The notes under the pieces are model-generated. The model was not told where the DNA came from, ran no database searches, and saw nothing but the letters and a program-made list of their open reading frames with translations. 64,000 bases of DNA from Hanleya hanleyi (lineage: Eukaryota > Mollusca > Polyplacophora > Lepidopleurida > Hanleyidae), in NCBI GenBank assembly GCA_036873755.1, contig JAVTVY010039324.1:62001-126000 (forward strand), in the 5' to 3' direction. Shown here piece after piece: positions 1 to 9,620 of this stretch. The position numbers and the translations under genes were made by a program. Within the stretch, counting starts at the first letter, position 1. Each line of letters begins with the position of its first letter.

Positions 1-412
1 CTTTCATTTCAAGCGGCAGCAGGCTATGCCGTTCATGGATGGCCATGGCTGTTTTCTTGATACAGGGGCGCATTTCGGTGTACGCCTGTTGTATGTTATC
101 CTGTTCGCCGTCTTCGATTATCGCAGCATATCTCTGAATAGCTTTATGCACAATACGATCCCAAAAGGTAGGTTCTTTCTAACTTTCCTGGGATGTCGGT
201 TGACTATCTGCGATCAAGCTCTCTATATCAGTAGGTAGACTATCAACAGTCTCTGTTACGGTATCAGTCGATCGACTCCCAGCAGTCTCTGTATCAGCAT
301 CGGCCTCTGTGGACTCCTCGGGGTCTTCAATCCCATGTATATTCTTCTGGTGTCGCGTCATTTTGTAATTTCTGGTGAACGTGCGTTCGCACTCAGAGCA
401 AGTATAACCCAT
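1..412 (-). pseudogene. Single-finger C2H2 protein, copy 1 (premature stop; runs off window)
   Basis: Reading starts at an ATG at 410-412 in the context CCATCAACATG, which copy 3 shares exactly. The first residues form a complete C2H2 finger, C-x2-C-x12-H-x4-H (CSEC...RHQKNIH). An acidic Ser/Thr/Glu/Asp linker follows. After the linker motif TSQES there is an in-frame TAG at 179-181. The same frame then continues open past the stop to base 1, giving EPTFWDRIV and EMRPCIKKTAM, which match the C-terminal domain of copies 2 and 3. The gene is therefore interrupted by one nonsense codon and is also cut by the window edge. I do not recognise the family. The finger suggests nucleic-acid or protein binding. 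It is transcribed away from copy 2. Confidence 0.7.
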
Positions 413-989
413 GTTGATGGTTCAACGTCGACTGTGCACGTTTTTGGGGTGCGCTTGTTTTGTGCACCCTCTACCCTATGCCCTACGGGCTATAGTGTAC
501 AGGGTGCACCACAGGCTCCAAGAGCTCCGAGCTCTCAACCGATCCATCCCACAGCTCTGAGCTCTGTAATTTTTCAAAGGCCGGCTTCTGATTGGAAAAG
601 AGCAGCCGAGGATACACCTAACGGGCAAGAACGAATATGACAGGCATAATATAAAATGAGTGTGCCACACATGCATCAAGGTGTTACGATAGGTGTTAAG
701 GTGTTACTATAGCGCGTTAAAGCTTTAAGCTAAGGCGTTAAGGCGTTAATATAAGGCGTTAAGGCGTTAAGATTAGGCATTAAGGTTTTAAGACTGGGCG
801 TTAAGGCGTTCTGAAGGGCGTTAAGGCGTAACGACGGGTGTCATCGCATTTCGATTGTCAATTCCTTGGAGTATCTATAAAATCAGAGCTTCTGAGCTAT
901 TTCTCCAGGGCGTTGAAGCGTTAAGCTGGGCGTTGGCGGCGTTACTGCTCATAAAAGCATACGTAGCCCCAGAACGTGCACAGTCGAGG
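413..989. promoter_or_regulatory. Shared upstream region of a divergent C2H2 pair, with GCGTT-rich minisatellite
   Basis: The interval separates copy 1 (minus) from copy 2 (plus). It holds a CCAAT-like module (TTCTGATTGG at about 585) followed by text that recurs upstream of copy 3 at 20990. From about 685 to 957 it is a degenerate array of GGCGTTAAGGCGTT units. Copy 3 has the same order of parts upstream of its ATG (20966-21447), so this is a conserved 5' module rather than random spacer. A regulatory role is inferred from that conservation. Confidence 0.5.
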
Positions 990-1550
990 TTCAGCAATTG
1001 CGAACGCACGTTCACCCGACATTACGATATGATGCGAAACCAGAGGAATATACATGGGATTGAAGACCCCGAGGAGTCCATTGAGGTGGATGCTGATACA
1101 GAGACTGTTGAGAGTCCATCGACTGATACCGAAACAGAGACTGTTGAGAGTCTATCTACTGATATAGAGATCTTGATCTCAGATAGTCAAACTACATTCC
1201 AAGGAAGTGAGGTAGAACCTACCTTTCGGGATCGTACTGTGCATGAAACTATTCACAGTTACGCTGCGGTAATCGAAGACGGCGGACAGGATAACTTACA
1301 ACAGGCGTACACCGAAATGCGCCCCTGCATCAGGAAAACAGTCATGCCCATCTATGAACGGTATAGCATGCTCTCGCTTGAAAGGAGAGGCGACCCCACG
1401 CACAAGTCCATCATGAAGGCCAAGCGTCACTTGAAAGAGGATATGGGGTTACCACCCACCGAGGCCTTGGAAAATGCGATCAAAATGCGCAAACAACTGT
1501 TTAAGGATATGTTGCCTCAACGGTTTCCTGGCCTGTCCGACGATGGTTAG
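990..1550 (+). pseudogene. Single-finger C2H2 protein, copy 2 (start codon and zinc ligands lost)
   Basis: The frame is open to the TAG at 1548-1550 and aligns along its length with copy 3. It has a finger-like N-terminus, an acidic linker with repeated TETETVES-type motifs, then a conserved C-terminal domain with EMRPCIRKTVM, KRHLKEDMGLPPTEAL and KMRKQLF. A small deletion has fused the 5' leader directly to the finger: the ATG and the CSEC start are replaced by FSNC, so one zinc cysteine is gone. The first histidine is Asn (RNQRNIH). No ATG precedes the finger in frame; upstream reading is only possible from a non-ATG codon. I call it a degraded paralogue. Confidence 0.65.
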
Positions 1551-1830
1551 AACAAACGGATCAAAGCGAACATAACCGAAGATTGAAGTTTCGGAAATGG
1601 TGACTTCTGATTGGAAAAGAGCAGCCGAGAATACATCTAACAGTCAAGAACGAATATGACAGATGCAGCGCCAGAAAACGGCCTCTGATTGGACAAGAGT
1701 ACCTGAGTTGTAAGCATACCCAACCCGGCATCCACAGCGTGTGTATGATGTATTGGAGGGGATAATAAATGAGTGACTTGCCATCCTTGTTGTTGTTGTT
1801 GTTGTTCTCTCACCGGTCTACACATGGTCT
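1551..1830 (+). repeat. Conserved 3' flank of the C2H2 unit with CCAAT-like modules
   Basis: The text downstream of the copy 2 stop matches the text downstream of copy 3 (22036-22260). This includes the phrase AACATAACCGAAGATTGAA, two TGATTGGA(A/C)AAGAG modules at about 1606 and 1687, and GGGGATAATAA at the end. It finishes in a short (GTT)n tract near 1788-1806. No gene is visible here. The matching flanks show that the whole unit, not only the coding part, was duplicated. Confidence 0.6.
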
Positions 1831-1972
1831 CAAGGCGTTATGCTAGGACGTTAAGGCATTTCGATGAATTAGTGGCAATTTCATAGAATATCTAGGAAAT
1901 CAGAGCGTCAGGGCTAATTCACTAGGGCGTTGAAGCGTTAAGCTTGTCGTTGGCAGGCGTTGCTACAAGATG
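1831..1972 (+). repeat. Orphan 5' leader of the C2H2 unit
   Basis: This stretch matches the leader just upstream of copies 2 and 3 (GATGAATTAGTG, a TAGAATATCTAG-like stretch, GGGCGTTGAAGCGTTAAGC) but no finger gene follows it. Homology stops near 1972. It looks like the start of a further tandem unit truncated before its coding part. Confidence 0.55.
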
Positions 1973-2350
1973 AAGCTACACACGGCGCATTCGGACCACA
2001 GATAATCTATCTCTACCCCAAACACCTTCCTATAGGTTATCTTTATTACCATAAGTCTTAGTTCCCATGGATTCATGTATTTGTTGTGGGGTTTCTCTTC
2101 TCTCGCTGTCTAGCTATGTGGAGAAACTGAGGGTACCCCACATGCAGATGGCGAGTGAGTGAGTGAATATGATTTAACGTCGCTTTCAACTATATTTCAG
2201 TCATATCACAACGTTGGGTCCTATTTATGCTGGGCATACAGATGGCGGTCTTGTCGGGGTCCATGTTTGATGAGGTGCATTCCGGGAGATTATCATTGGA
2301 AGTCACTGGGGTCTTACGTAGGGGCAGATCACTCTTGTTGGCCATCAATC
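1973..2350. other. Non-coding spacer with one dispersed repeat
   Basis: I see no gene here. At 2151-2226 a GTGAGTGAGTGA tract is followed by AATATGATTTAACGTCGC and further text. The same text recurs at 59202-59280, so it is an interspersed repeat of the GTGA-headed type. The rest is unassigned. Confidence 0.5.
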
Positions 2351-3339
2351 CGCCTTTTGCCCTATTCGTAATGCCGGTTTCGGCCGCAAGATGGCGCTAG
2401 CGCTCACGGCACTTTTGGTCTGTTCCGGTTGTCTGCTAAACTGAACATATGCAGGAGGGAAGGCGGGTATTGTATTTCGCCTCGTTTCGTCAGATTTTCT
2501 CACTGATGGAGACGTCCTTGGTAGTTTACGTAAGTATAGTCATCAAGTCTAATTTTTACTCGTTTGTACAAGCATAATAAAAGCCGCTTTGTCAACAAAT
2601 TGGACAATCAAAGCTCGTTGTTGTTATAAAACATGGTGGGTGGCCGGCAGTTCAGCCTGATTAAACCACACTCTACTGAAAACAATCAGCAGGGGCCAGT
2701 TTGTTTGATCAAGTACTGTGAGAACTAATCGGATTATTAGTTAACCCGACTACCATGTAGCTGTTAATGTAGCTGTATGATTATAATGTGATAAACAAGA
2801 ACCCAACCCGCCTCAGTTGGGACGGCTGGTAGTGTTTCATAATTTTATTGTGAAAAGACACACTGAACAGCAAATTAATGTGCCATATGTCTTCTAACTT
2901 CTCATAATACTGAGGAAGTAGTTTTTGCACTAATAGCTACTTATTTTTAATTTTTTAATTATCTAATTATTATACCATGTATTTCTTCTGCAAAAAAATC
3001 CTTTATCCCTGAGTCGAATCAGTCGATGACACGCAAGTCTCTACTATAACTAAACAAATGTTTTATAGCAACAACAACGAGCTTGCCCAATTTGTTGACA
3101 AAGCGGCTTTTATTATGCTTGTACAAACGAGTAAAAATTAGACTTGATGACTATACTTACGTAAACTACCAAAGACGTCTCCATCAGTGAGAAAATCTGA
3201 CGAAACGAGGCGAAATACAATACCCGCCTTCCCTCCTGCACATGTTCAGTTTAGCAGACAACCGGAACAGACCAAAAGTGCCGTGAGCGCTAGCGCCAAC
3301 TTGCGGCCGAAACCGGCATTACGAATAGGGCAAAAGGCG
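2351..3339. mobile_element. Foldback element with approximately 283-bp inverted arms
   Basis: The left arm (2351-2634, starting CGCCTTTTGCCCTATTCG) and right arm (3058-3339, ending CGAATAGGGCAAAAGGCG) are near-perfect reverse complements with few mismatches. They flank an AT-rich loop of about 420 bp without coding potential. This fits a non-autonomous foldback or MITE-like DNA transposon. Its right end meets the first base of globin block 1 exactly, while its left flank is unrelated sequence. Confidence 0.8.
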
Positions 3340-3843
3340 AAAGCAGTATAGTCCATCTAGCTATTTTAAAATGATATAGCAATAGGCCCTATCAGTACAC
3401 CTGTCTGGTCAACCGTGTTGGCGTTCGGGAAAACAAGCCTATTGTTAACAAAATGCCGTCACAGGGAACTATTGATTGACCCCCGCGACAGCATTTCAGC
3501 TGTTTTTAACCAGTTTCATGGGCAAAGTTAACAAATTCAGTTGTGAGACCTAACTTACATATATACAACAGGGGCAGCAGCTTTGCGTACAGTGTTCCAT
3601 TTTTCGATACCCTTTTGGTCCAAATTCGTAGCCGTTACATGCTTTATTTCGCGTAAGTCATTGGTGGTGGTTGTGTTAGTTGCGACCTTCCTAACGCGCC
3701 TGTTCAGGGGTGTATTCAGTCTGTCCGGCGACGATTTTGTCCGTTACCCAGCCATATAATTCTTTCCAGGCATTCTCAACACCACGGTTGAACGTGGTCG
3801 GCGCTGCTTTGGACATGTTATCAACCAGAGCATGGCCCAAATA

Positions 3844-5318
3844 CTGTGGAAAATAAAAATATAGAGGGTAATCAGTTAAATAATGAACAAGATTGGCTCT
3901 GGACAGTAACATTTATAACGTGCCGACCGGTATTACAAGCCTATCAGGATTCTTGTAGCATGTTTTCAATTTGTATATAAGATGACTGGGGTAGTTCAAG
4001 CCCTCCGTCAACGAGGGAGAAGAGGGCATTGGATGTGAAGGCGCCGAGAAGCCCTTAACATCACATCGACCCTTAACGTCGCAATGCGATGTGGCGGTAA
4101 GGGACGATGTGATGTTTCGGGCTTCTACAATGCACCCTTTTTGCAAGTGGAGTGTTTTTACTACGGTGTCCAAAGTCAGCAAAATGGCGATGGCTCATCG
4201 CCATTTATCGGTGACGAGGCCGTCTCATCGCCATTTATTGGTGACGAGGCCATATCATCGCCATTTATTGGCGATGGGGCCTGGTCATCATCAACAAATG
4301 ACGACGATCAGTGAGTGTAGATTTAAGGTCATCGTCAATAAATGGCGATGGAATGGTGATGATGGACTATGGTGATGGCTCTAACTCATCACCATTTATT
4401 GGTGATACTCTCATCGTCGTTTATTGGTGATAGTGTTGTCGCCTTTTATTAATGAGGGCTACCACCATTGTTTTGACTGTGTAGCAGATGAAAAGTAAGT
4501 GGCCACGATCTGGAGTTTTGTTTTCTAACACCTAAGCTATCCATTCAAAACTTTTGAAATGTGGACTACGTGATTTATACGTACTAGGTACACAAGAGTT
4601 TCTCATACCTCAAATTATTTTACTGGGTTTGAATGCATGAATGTATAAATTACAATGACCGCGGTCTAGCTAATTATTCCGATTTCGCAACTTTTAAAAT
4701 CAATAAAATACGCTGTGAGGCGAAGTTGGAAAAATCTTACTCTTGCGGACATAGAAATCTTCAGAAATGGTATGAGAAGTTTTGAAACATTTTGAGTAAA
4801 GACATATATGTTCTTAGCAACTTAATCGAATGCCGTATTTCTAGAATTGTTCCTTTTTATAGCTTCAAACTGAAATGCTTAATCAAATTAAATTGCCTGA
4901 ATCGGTACCTGTCGATACGCATACTCCATACATGATTCAATACCTTATTGGGGATGTAATTAAGAAAACCTTAAGAGGGTGTCAGAATTTTCTGTGAAAG
5001 GGACTCCAGTCCATAAAACAGATTTACGAAGTCCATCTAAATTTTACTTTGGAGGGTAATTTTTCAGTGAGAATGTTTACATTAAAATGAACTCGAGGCA
5101 TGAAGCGGGTTCCTTCGTGAAAAATATCCCTGGAAATGTGGACCCAGATATTGATACTGACCATGACAACTTATGTAAAATATATATTGTTTAATTGTCA
5201 GAGTAAAACTTGCTCTTCCTTATTGGACCGACAACGACCGACAATTTATTTGAGACATTTGCGGTAAAATTCTGATAAGGAGAAAAGCCTGAGGACTTGG
5301 TCAAACTAACAAACTTAC
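3844..5318 (-). other. G7.0 intron of globin copy 1 with hairpin array
   Basis: This is the intron between the E/F exon and the G/H exon. It contains an inverted repeat at about 4043-4128 (arms around CATCACATCG/CGATGTGATG). It also holds an array at about 4190-4480 of short palindromic units of the type CATCGCCATTTATTGGCGATG, with GTGACGAGGCCGT between units, ending near GACTGTGTAG. No other coding sequence is visible. Confidence 0.6.
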
Positions 5319-7196
5319 AGGGAAATAAGTTCCAGGGATGTTGTAACCATGGGTGCCATGACGACCGCCAAGCTGTTTGAGAATTGGGACAACTTCTTCC
5401 AAGTTGTCCATGTTGTCGACAACCATTCCGAGGTATTTGATCACTCTGGTGACGTGGAAGATCACGCGAGAGTTATTCTGGAACTGTCAGGCCGCTGTTC
5501 CACGAGCGAAATCGAACTTTTCCTTTGTTTGTGGGTAACATTCGAACAACCTGTAAAAGTAAAAAAATGCCTTTATTAAAATCACAACAAAACAAAATAA
5601 ATAACATGATACATGGACATGGCACAGTTTATACTGTAGCAAGGGCTGGCGAAGGCTTCAGAAGCTGGGCGTCATCTGGAGAGGGCCAGAAACGACAGGC
5701 TTGTCTCCAATTAAAGGCCAACCAAATCTTCTGAACAAGCTATTCTAGCTATACATCTAGCTGTGGATTTATCAGCAGTTGGGTTGGTTAAATATCCCAT
5801 ATGACCATTCTTCCACTGTCAGAGTTTGTAACCTCATGAACGGTTCGTGTAATACCATCTGACTGCATTCAACCGAAAACACGCATTCAGTCTTTATAGA
5901 TTTGTTTGACACGAGAAGCATCTGTATTCATAAAACTGCATTAGATTTAATGTTGATATTTCACTTATATTCTACTGAAATCAACCTTATTTGGGCCTGC
6001 GCCTGTAGTGGCAACCTGAGCCCACTCCATGCCGTTTAGTAACGGATGACGCTGATTGGTCGAGAACCATGTGAACAAAACCTGCATGTTTTGCCTTTTT
6101 AATCCCTGTTCAGTCAGAGGGTTAACTGACAGTAGGAGGAATGCAATTTGATAACATGCGACTGTATGTGATCTGACCTGATCCAAATTAATATAGATCT
6201 TGTGAGATTGGATTACCCAAATCATACAATCTTGTAGTTATCTCCTTGTACTCTCTCGGTATGGGTTATTATAGTGCCACAGACATGTCACAGATGCGCC
6301 TGAGCCATTGGGGAGAGCTTCTATTAACTTAACATGAGGAAACACGAGACAATCTTCAAAAGTATGGAACATGCTTATCAGTTTTTGGCAGTAAAGAATC
6401 AGTGTCCGTCTGAATGTTTCGTTTGTGAAACCCTAAAACAATTTTTTCACTTCTGCACAAACAGCTGAATTTTGTACGCTCAATGTAAGAAATGACGTAA
6501 AACAGCGTCGACTGAAGTTTGAGATTGGGCTTTGAGCTTACAGGCCAATCTAAAATATTCATCTTGAACCAAGATAATATTTCTATATATCGACAGATAA
6601 TACTGCAAACATCAAATTAGTTTTGGTTATATAGGTGTAATATCTTAGATACGTTAAAATCCATGCTAATCTGCGAAAAAAGCCAAGAAACAGACGAAAG
6701 CTCAATTTCAAATAGCCGAGGTTCAGTGTACACTATAGTCTGAAGGATACCCCAACAAGGAAAACTCTTTCTAATTCAATCAATGTCGCAGGTACATTCA
6801 CGGCGCTGTTAGTCGAAATTATGCGAAAAAGCTTATTTTCAGGGTGAGGGGTCCATACTTTAGATTCAAATAACAAATTGACAATCCATGCTTCCTGGGC
6901 TGAATATCTGCACGATCTGGAAATACATGTATCTAAACAGCCACCAACCCTGTATAAGGACATTGCTTTTTTTTAAGGTCTGTAGTTTCTGATAGCAGGG
7001 ATCTGATTCAAGTAATAGTACACAATATTGCTTACCTCATGAAGAGTTGGATGCCAGTCTCTGTATGGTCTCCCTTCACGTAAGTAGCCCATACTGAACG
7101 AATCTGGTTCTTCTGTCTATCATCCAGTTTGGGATATTTTCCTTTGCTCTTGAATCGAATACATTCAAACAACCTGAGGGGATAAACAGACATATT

Positions 7197-7278
7197 GGTT
7201 TATATTGACGAATAGGTGAGAAAATCACCTGCAAAGTGGTTTATATTGAAGAATAGGTGAGAAAATCACCTGCAAAGT
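7197..7278. repeat. 41-bp VNTR, two units
   Basis: Two tandem copies of a 41-bp unit (GGTTTATATTGA..., containing the small hairpin GGTGAGAAAATCACC) lie in the intron just upstream of globin exon 3. Block 2 has three copies (16213-16335) and block 3 has one (33804-33844). Confidence 0.85.
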
Positions 7279-7835
7279 GGTAATATTAACATTATAGTAT
7301 TACATGTAATATATTATTTGATCAGTCCTTTAGCTCTTTAACTAGCAACTATAGATTGGTCAACTGGGCAAATTATCTATAAGTTATCAAACTTTTCCTT
7401 ACAATTTTTTTTTTTAACTCCACGGTAATAATCTGGAATGCCACAATATGGGTCGGCTAACCGTCACCTTGATAATACCAAGTTGTGTTCTTGAAAGCTA
7501 TGTATGTTAATATCTAGGAGAGGGGTGTTATCATCTAATACTCAAATAATATACTTACTGTACAAAAACAGCTTCAGAAGTTCTGTTGATGATTTCCTGT
7601 GTTGCCTGAAAGACATAAATATTGGCATAATTCTCCAGTTCTGACAACAGATGTACAAACGCAAAAATACATTACAACGTTTACCATCAGCAAATATAAT
7701 TGGTCAATAATTTTGTTAAGAAAAACCGTTAACCTTTGAAGTGACATGAAAACTTACCATTTCGTCTGCTCAAAATCCGCTACAAGAAATTCAAAGCTGA
7801 AGATATTGCCTCTGTTCTAGAGAATTGACCCTATC

Positions 7836-9494
7836 GATTGAAATTGTAGTTTAAGGGCCGCTTCCCATACGGATTTCGCGGCCCATCAACTCAATGTTTT
7901 ATTTAAATTTCACGGTACATTTCTTTGTTAATTTGAGATCTTTTGCAGCGCTAGATATTAAAATAAATAATTAAATAATGAATAACAATAACAATAACAA
8001 TGAGGAAATATAAATACTAGTAGAGAAGAGTCGCTATGTACAAGTCGTTAAGTCTGTAATTGGTTTTTATACTGGAAAATATTTGTTATAATCGCGTGGA
8101 TGATTCCTTTGTCTCGGTACCCCCATAGTACGCACAAAGCCGTCCAGAAAAAACTGGGAGAACCAGGGCGTTTTCAGGATTCTTCGAGACGACTTCCCTA
8201 ACGACGCCCTTGGGAACAGGGTGGGTCCTTCCAGAAATCTGTGCCTGTAACAATTGCTTGGAGTGTGTAGTGGGGTACAGAACGGCAGGTCTACGTCCTA
8301 TATTACGTGAAAGTCAAAGGATCATATTCTGTGTTGAGGTGTCCGTTCGGTAACATCTAAGTGGTAGCGTGTCCGGTGTGGTCTAGGGTCGAGTATTCTG
8401 ATTCTGGGTGTTCTTGCTATGCGGCGTTGTCACTCAAGGCGCTGTAGGTATTCTTGTAATCGTCATCCGTCTTCTGTTTCAGGTCTTGTCCAACTCGTCT
8501 GTGGTCTTCGGTGTGCCTGTATCATATGAAATAGAAGGCTTGTAGTCATTCTTGTTTTCTATTGTTTTTCGATGCAATAATTTGATATATCTTCCTCCCA
8601 ACAACAGGCACGCCCCGAATGTCAGTCACATAATATGAATAGCAATATATAATTAAGACAGCAAATAGATAAACAAATGAATAAATAACTAAACATTTCG
8701 ATAGATTCAGTACTAGGTGAATACACAAATAAACGGCACTGTATTATTTCTGTATGCATTATCGTTTGATGGCCATAAGGAATTTGTAGGACAATGATAT
8801 AGACGGCCCTCAATATCAAGGTAACTCCGCCATCACCATTTCCTATATTTTATGCCGAATACCGCTCGCTATATGCGATTTGGCCGTGCTAATGTTGTCA
8901 TGAATTCAATTAGATTTGGCCATCGTTTGTTTTGTAGGACAGTGGAACAGACGGCCCTCAATATCAAGGTAACTCCGTTGTTGCCATGCCTATTTTATTT
9001 CTAAATGTGTCTGTGACATTTTGGCCGGATGTTATGTATGGATAGTTTATTATGGCCATAATGTTTTGTATGGCTATGGTGCACACGGCCCTCAATATCA
9101 AGGTATCTCCGATGCAACCATACCATTTGTTTAAGTCAGAAGAATGATTTGGCCTCTATCAAATCGTGGCATAGTACTTGGTGTACTAGTAGTTGATTAT
9201 GTGGAAAAAAAAAAAAAAATGCTGACTGCGCATGTACGGCGGTAGTATTATATACTGGAGTAATAACCAGCAGTTTTGATAAAATTTATCAAGGACTTGA
9301 ATACCTGATTTCTAATGGGGGCTTAGGGTTTAATAACGCTGGTAATGTTAAGGGAGTGTTGAATTTTTTTAATTCGTTTCTAAGTGCCACACGTTGTTGG
9401 TTGTGGATTGGGCATTCAAGTAGCACGTGTTCTATTGTTTCTTCTACATTGTTGCATGCGGTACAGAGTGGTGAGGTGTTTTTCAGAAGCATGG
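7836..9494 (-). mobile_element. 5'-truncated non-LTR retrotransposon inserted in globin copy 1
   Basis: The insertion is flanked by the 12-bp duplication ATTGACCCTATC (7824-7835 and 9495-9506). Blocks 2 and 3 have the site uninterrupted. The minus-strand reading from 9492 down to 9289 encodes LCTACNNVEETIEHVLLEC, a C-x2-C-x8-H-x4-C motif typical of the C-terminal end of LINE ORF2. The reading begins at the insertion junction, so the element is 5' truncated. The remaining 1.45 kb is 3' untranslated sequence. It contains three copies of ACGGCCCTCAATATCAAGG (8802, 8951 and 9084) and an A-rich microsatellite near 7968-8002. It lies in the same orientation as the globin gene. Confidence 0.8.
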
Positions 9495-9506
9495 ATTGAC
9501 CCTATC

Positions 9507-9620
9507 CACCGATGTCCTGGCTTTTAAGCCATCAGCCAGGAATCCTATAATGTCAATCAACTTTGCAGACAACAGTTGATCATAGCTTCCGATTGTTTGA
9601 TTGGCCACTGGGAAAACGGC
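9507..9620 (-). promoter_or_regulatory. Putative globin copy 1 promoter, separated from its gene
   Basis: This matches the sequence immediately upstream of exon 1 in copies 2 and 3. It contains a TATA-like GGCTTAAAAGCC (minus strand, 9519-9530) and an inverted CCAAT (ATTGG near 9600). In copies 2 and 3 the TATA-like element is about 95 bp from the ATG. Here the LINE insertion puts it about 1.76 kb away. Promoter identity is inferred from position and motifs. Confidence 0.45.

Larger units (their letters stand above)
3691..7760 (-). pseudogene. Globin copy 1 (nonsense codon in haem-pocket exon)
   Basis: Exons on the minus strand are: ATG as the last codon of exon 1 (7758-7760, donor GTAAGT), 7559-7605, 7036-7173, 5319-5550 and 3691-3843 (stop). 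All splice sites are GT-AG. The exons encode a short N-terminal extension, A/B helices (KLDDRQKNQIRSVW), C to F helices (LFECYPQTKEKF, IFHVTRV, LKQLGGRH) and G/H helices (YLGHALVDNM, AWKELYGWV). In the fourth exon a TGA (minus strand, bases 5487-5489) replaces the GGA seen in copies 2 and 3, cutting the protein just before the E helix. A LINE fragment sits about 75 bp upstream of the ATG. An AATAAA lies downstream at 3643-3648. The gene is probably dead, or a nonsense allele. Confidence 0.85.

Noticed and set aside
855..989. Upstream extension of C2H2 copy 2
   Set aside because: Begins at a non-ATG codon and lies in the leader/GCGTT region that is untranslated in copies 1 and 3.
5349..5579. 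Plus-strand frame conserved in all three blocks (also 14485 and 31981)
   Set aside because: Antisense shadow of the globin E/F exon; its conservation is explained by the real gene on the other strand.
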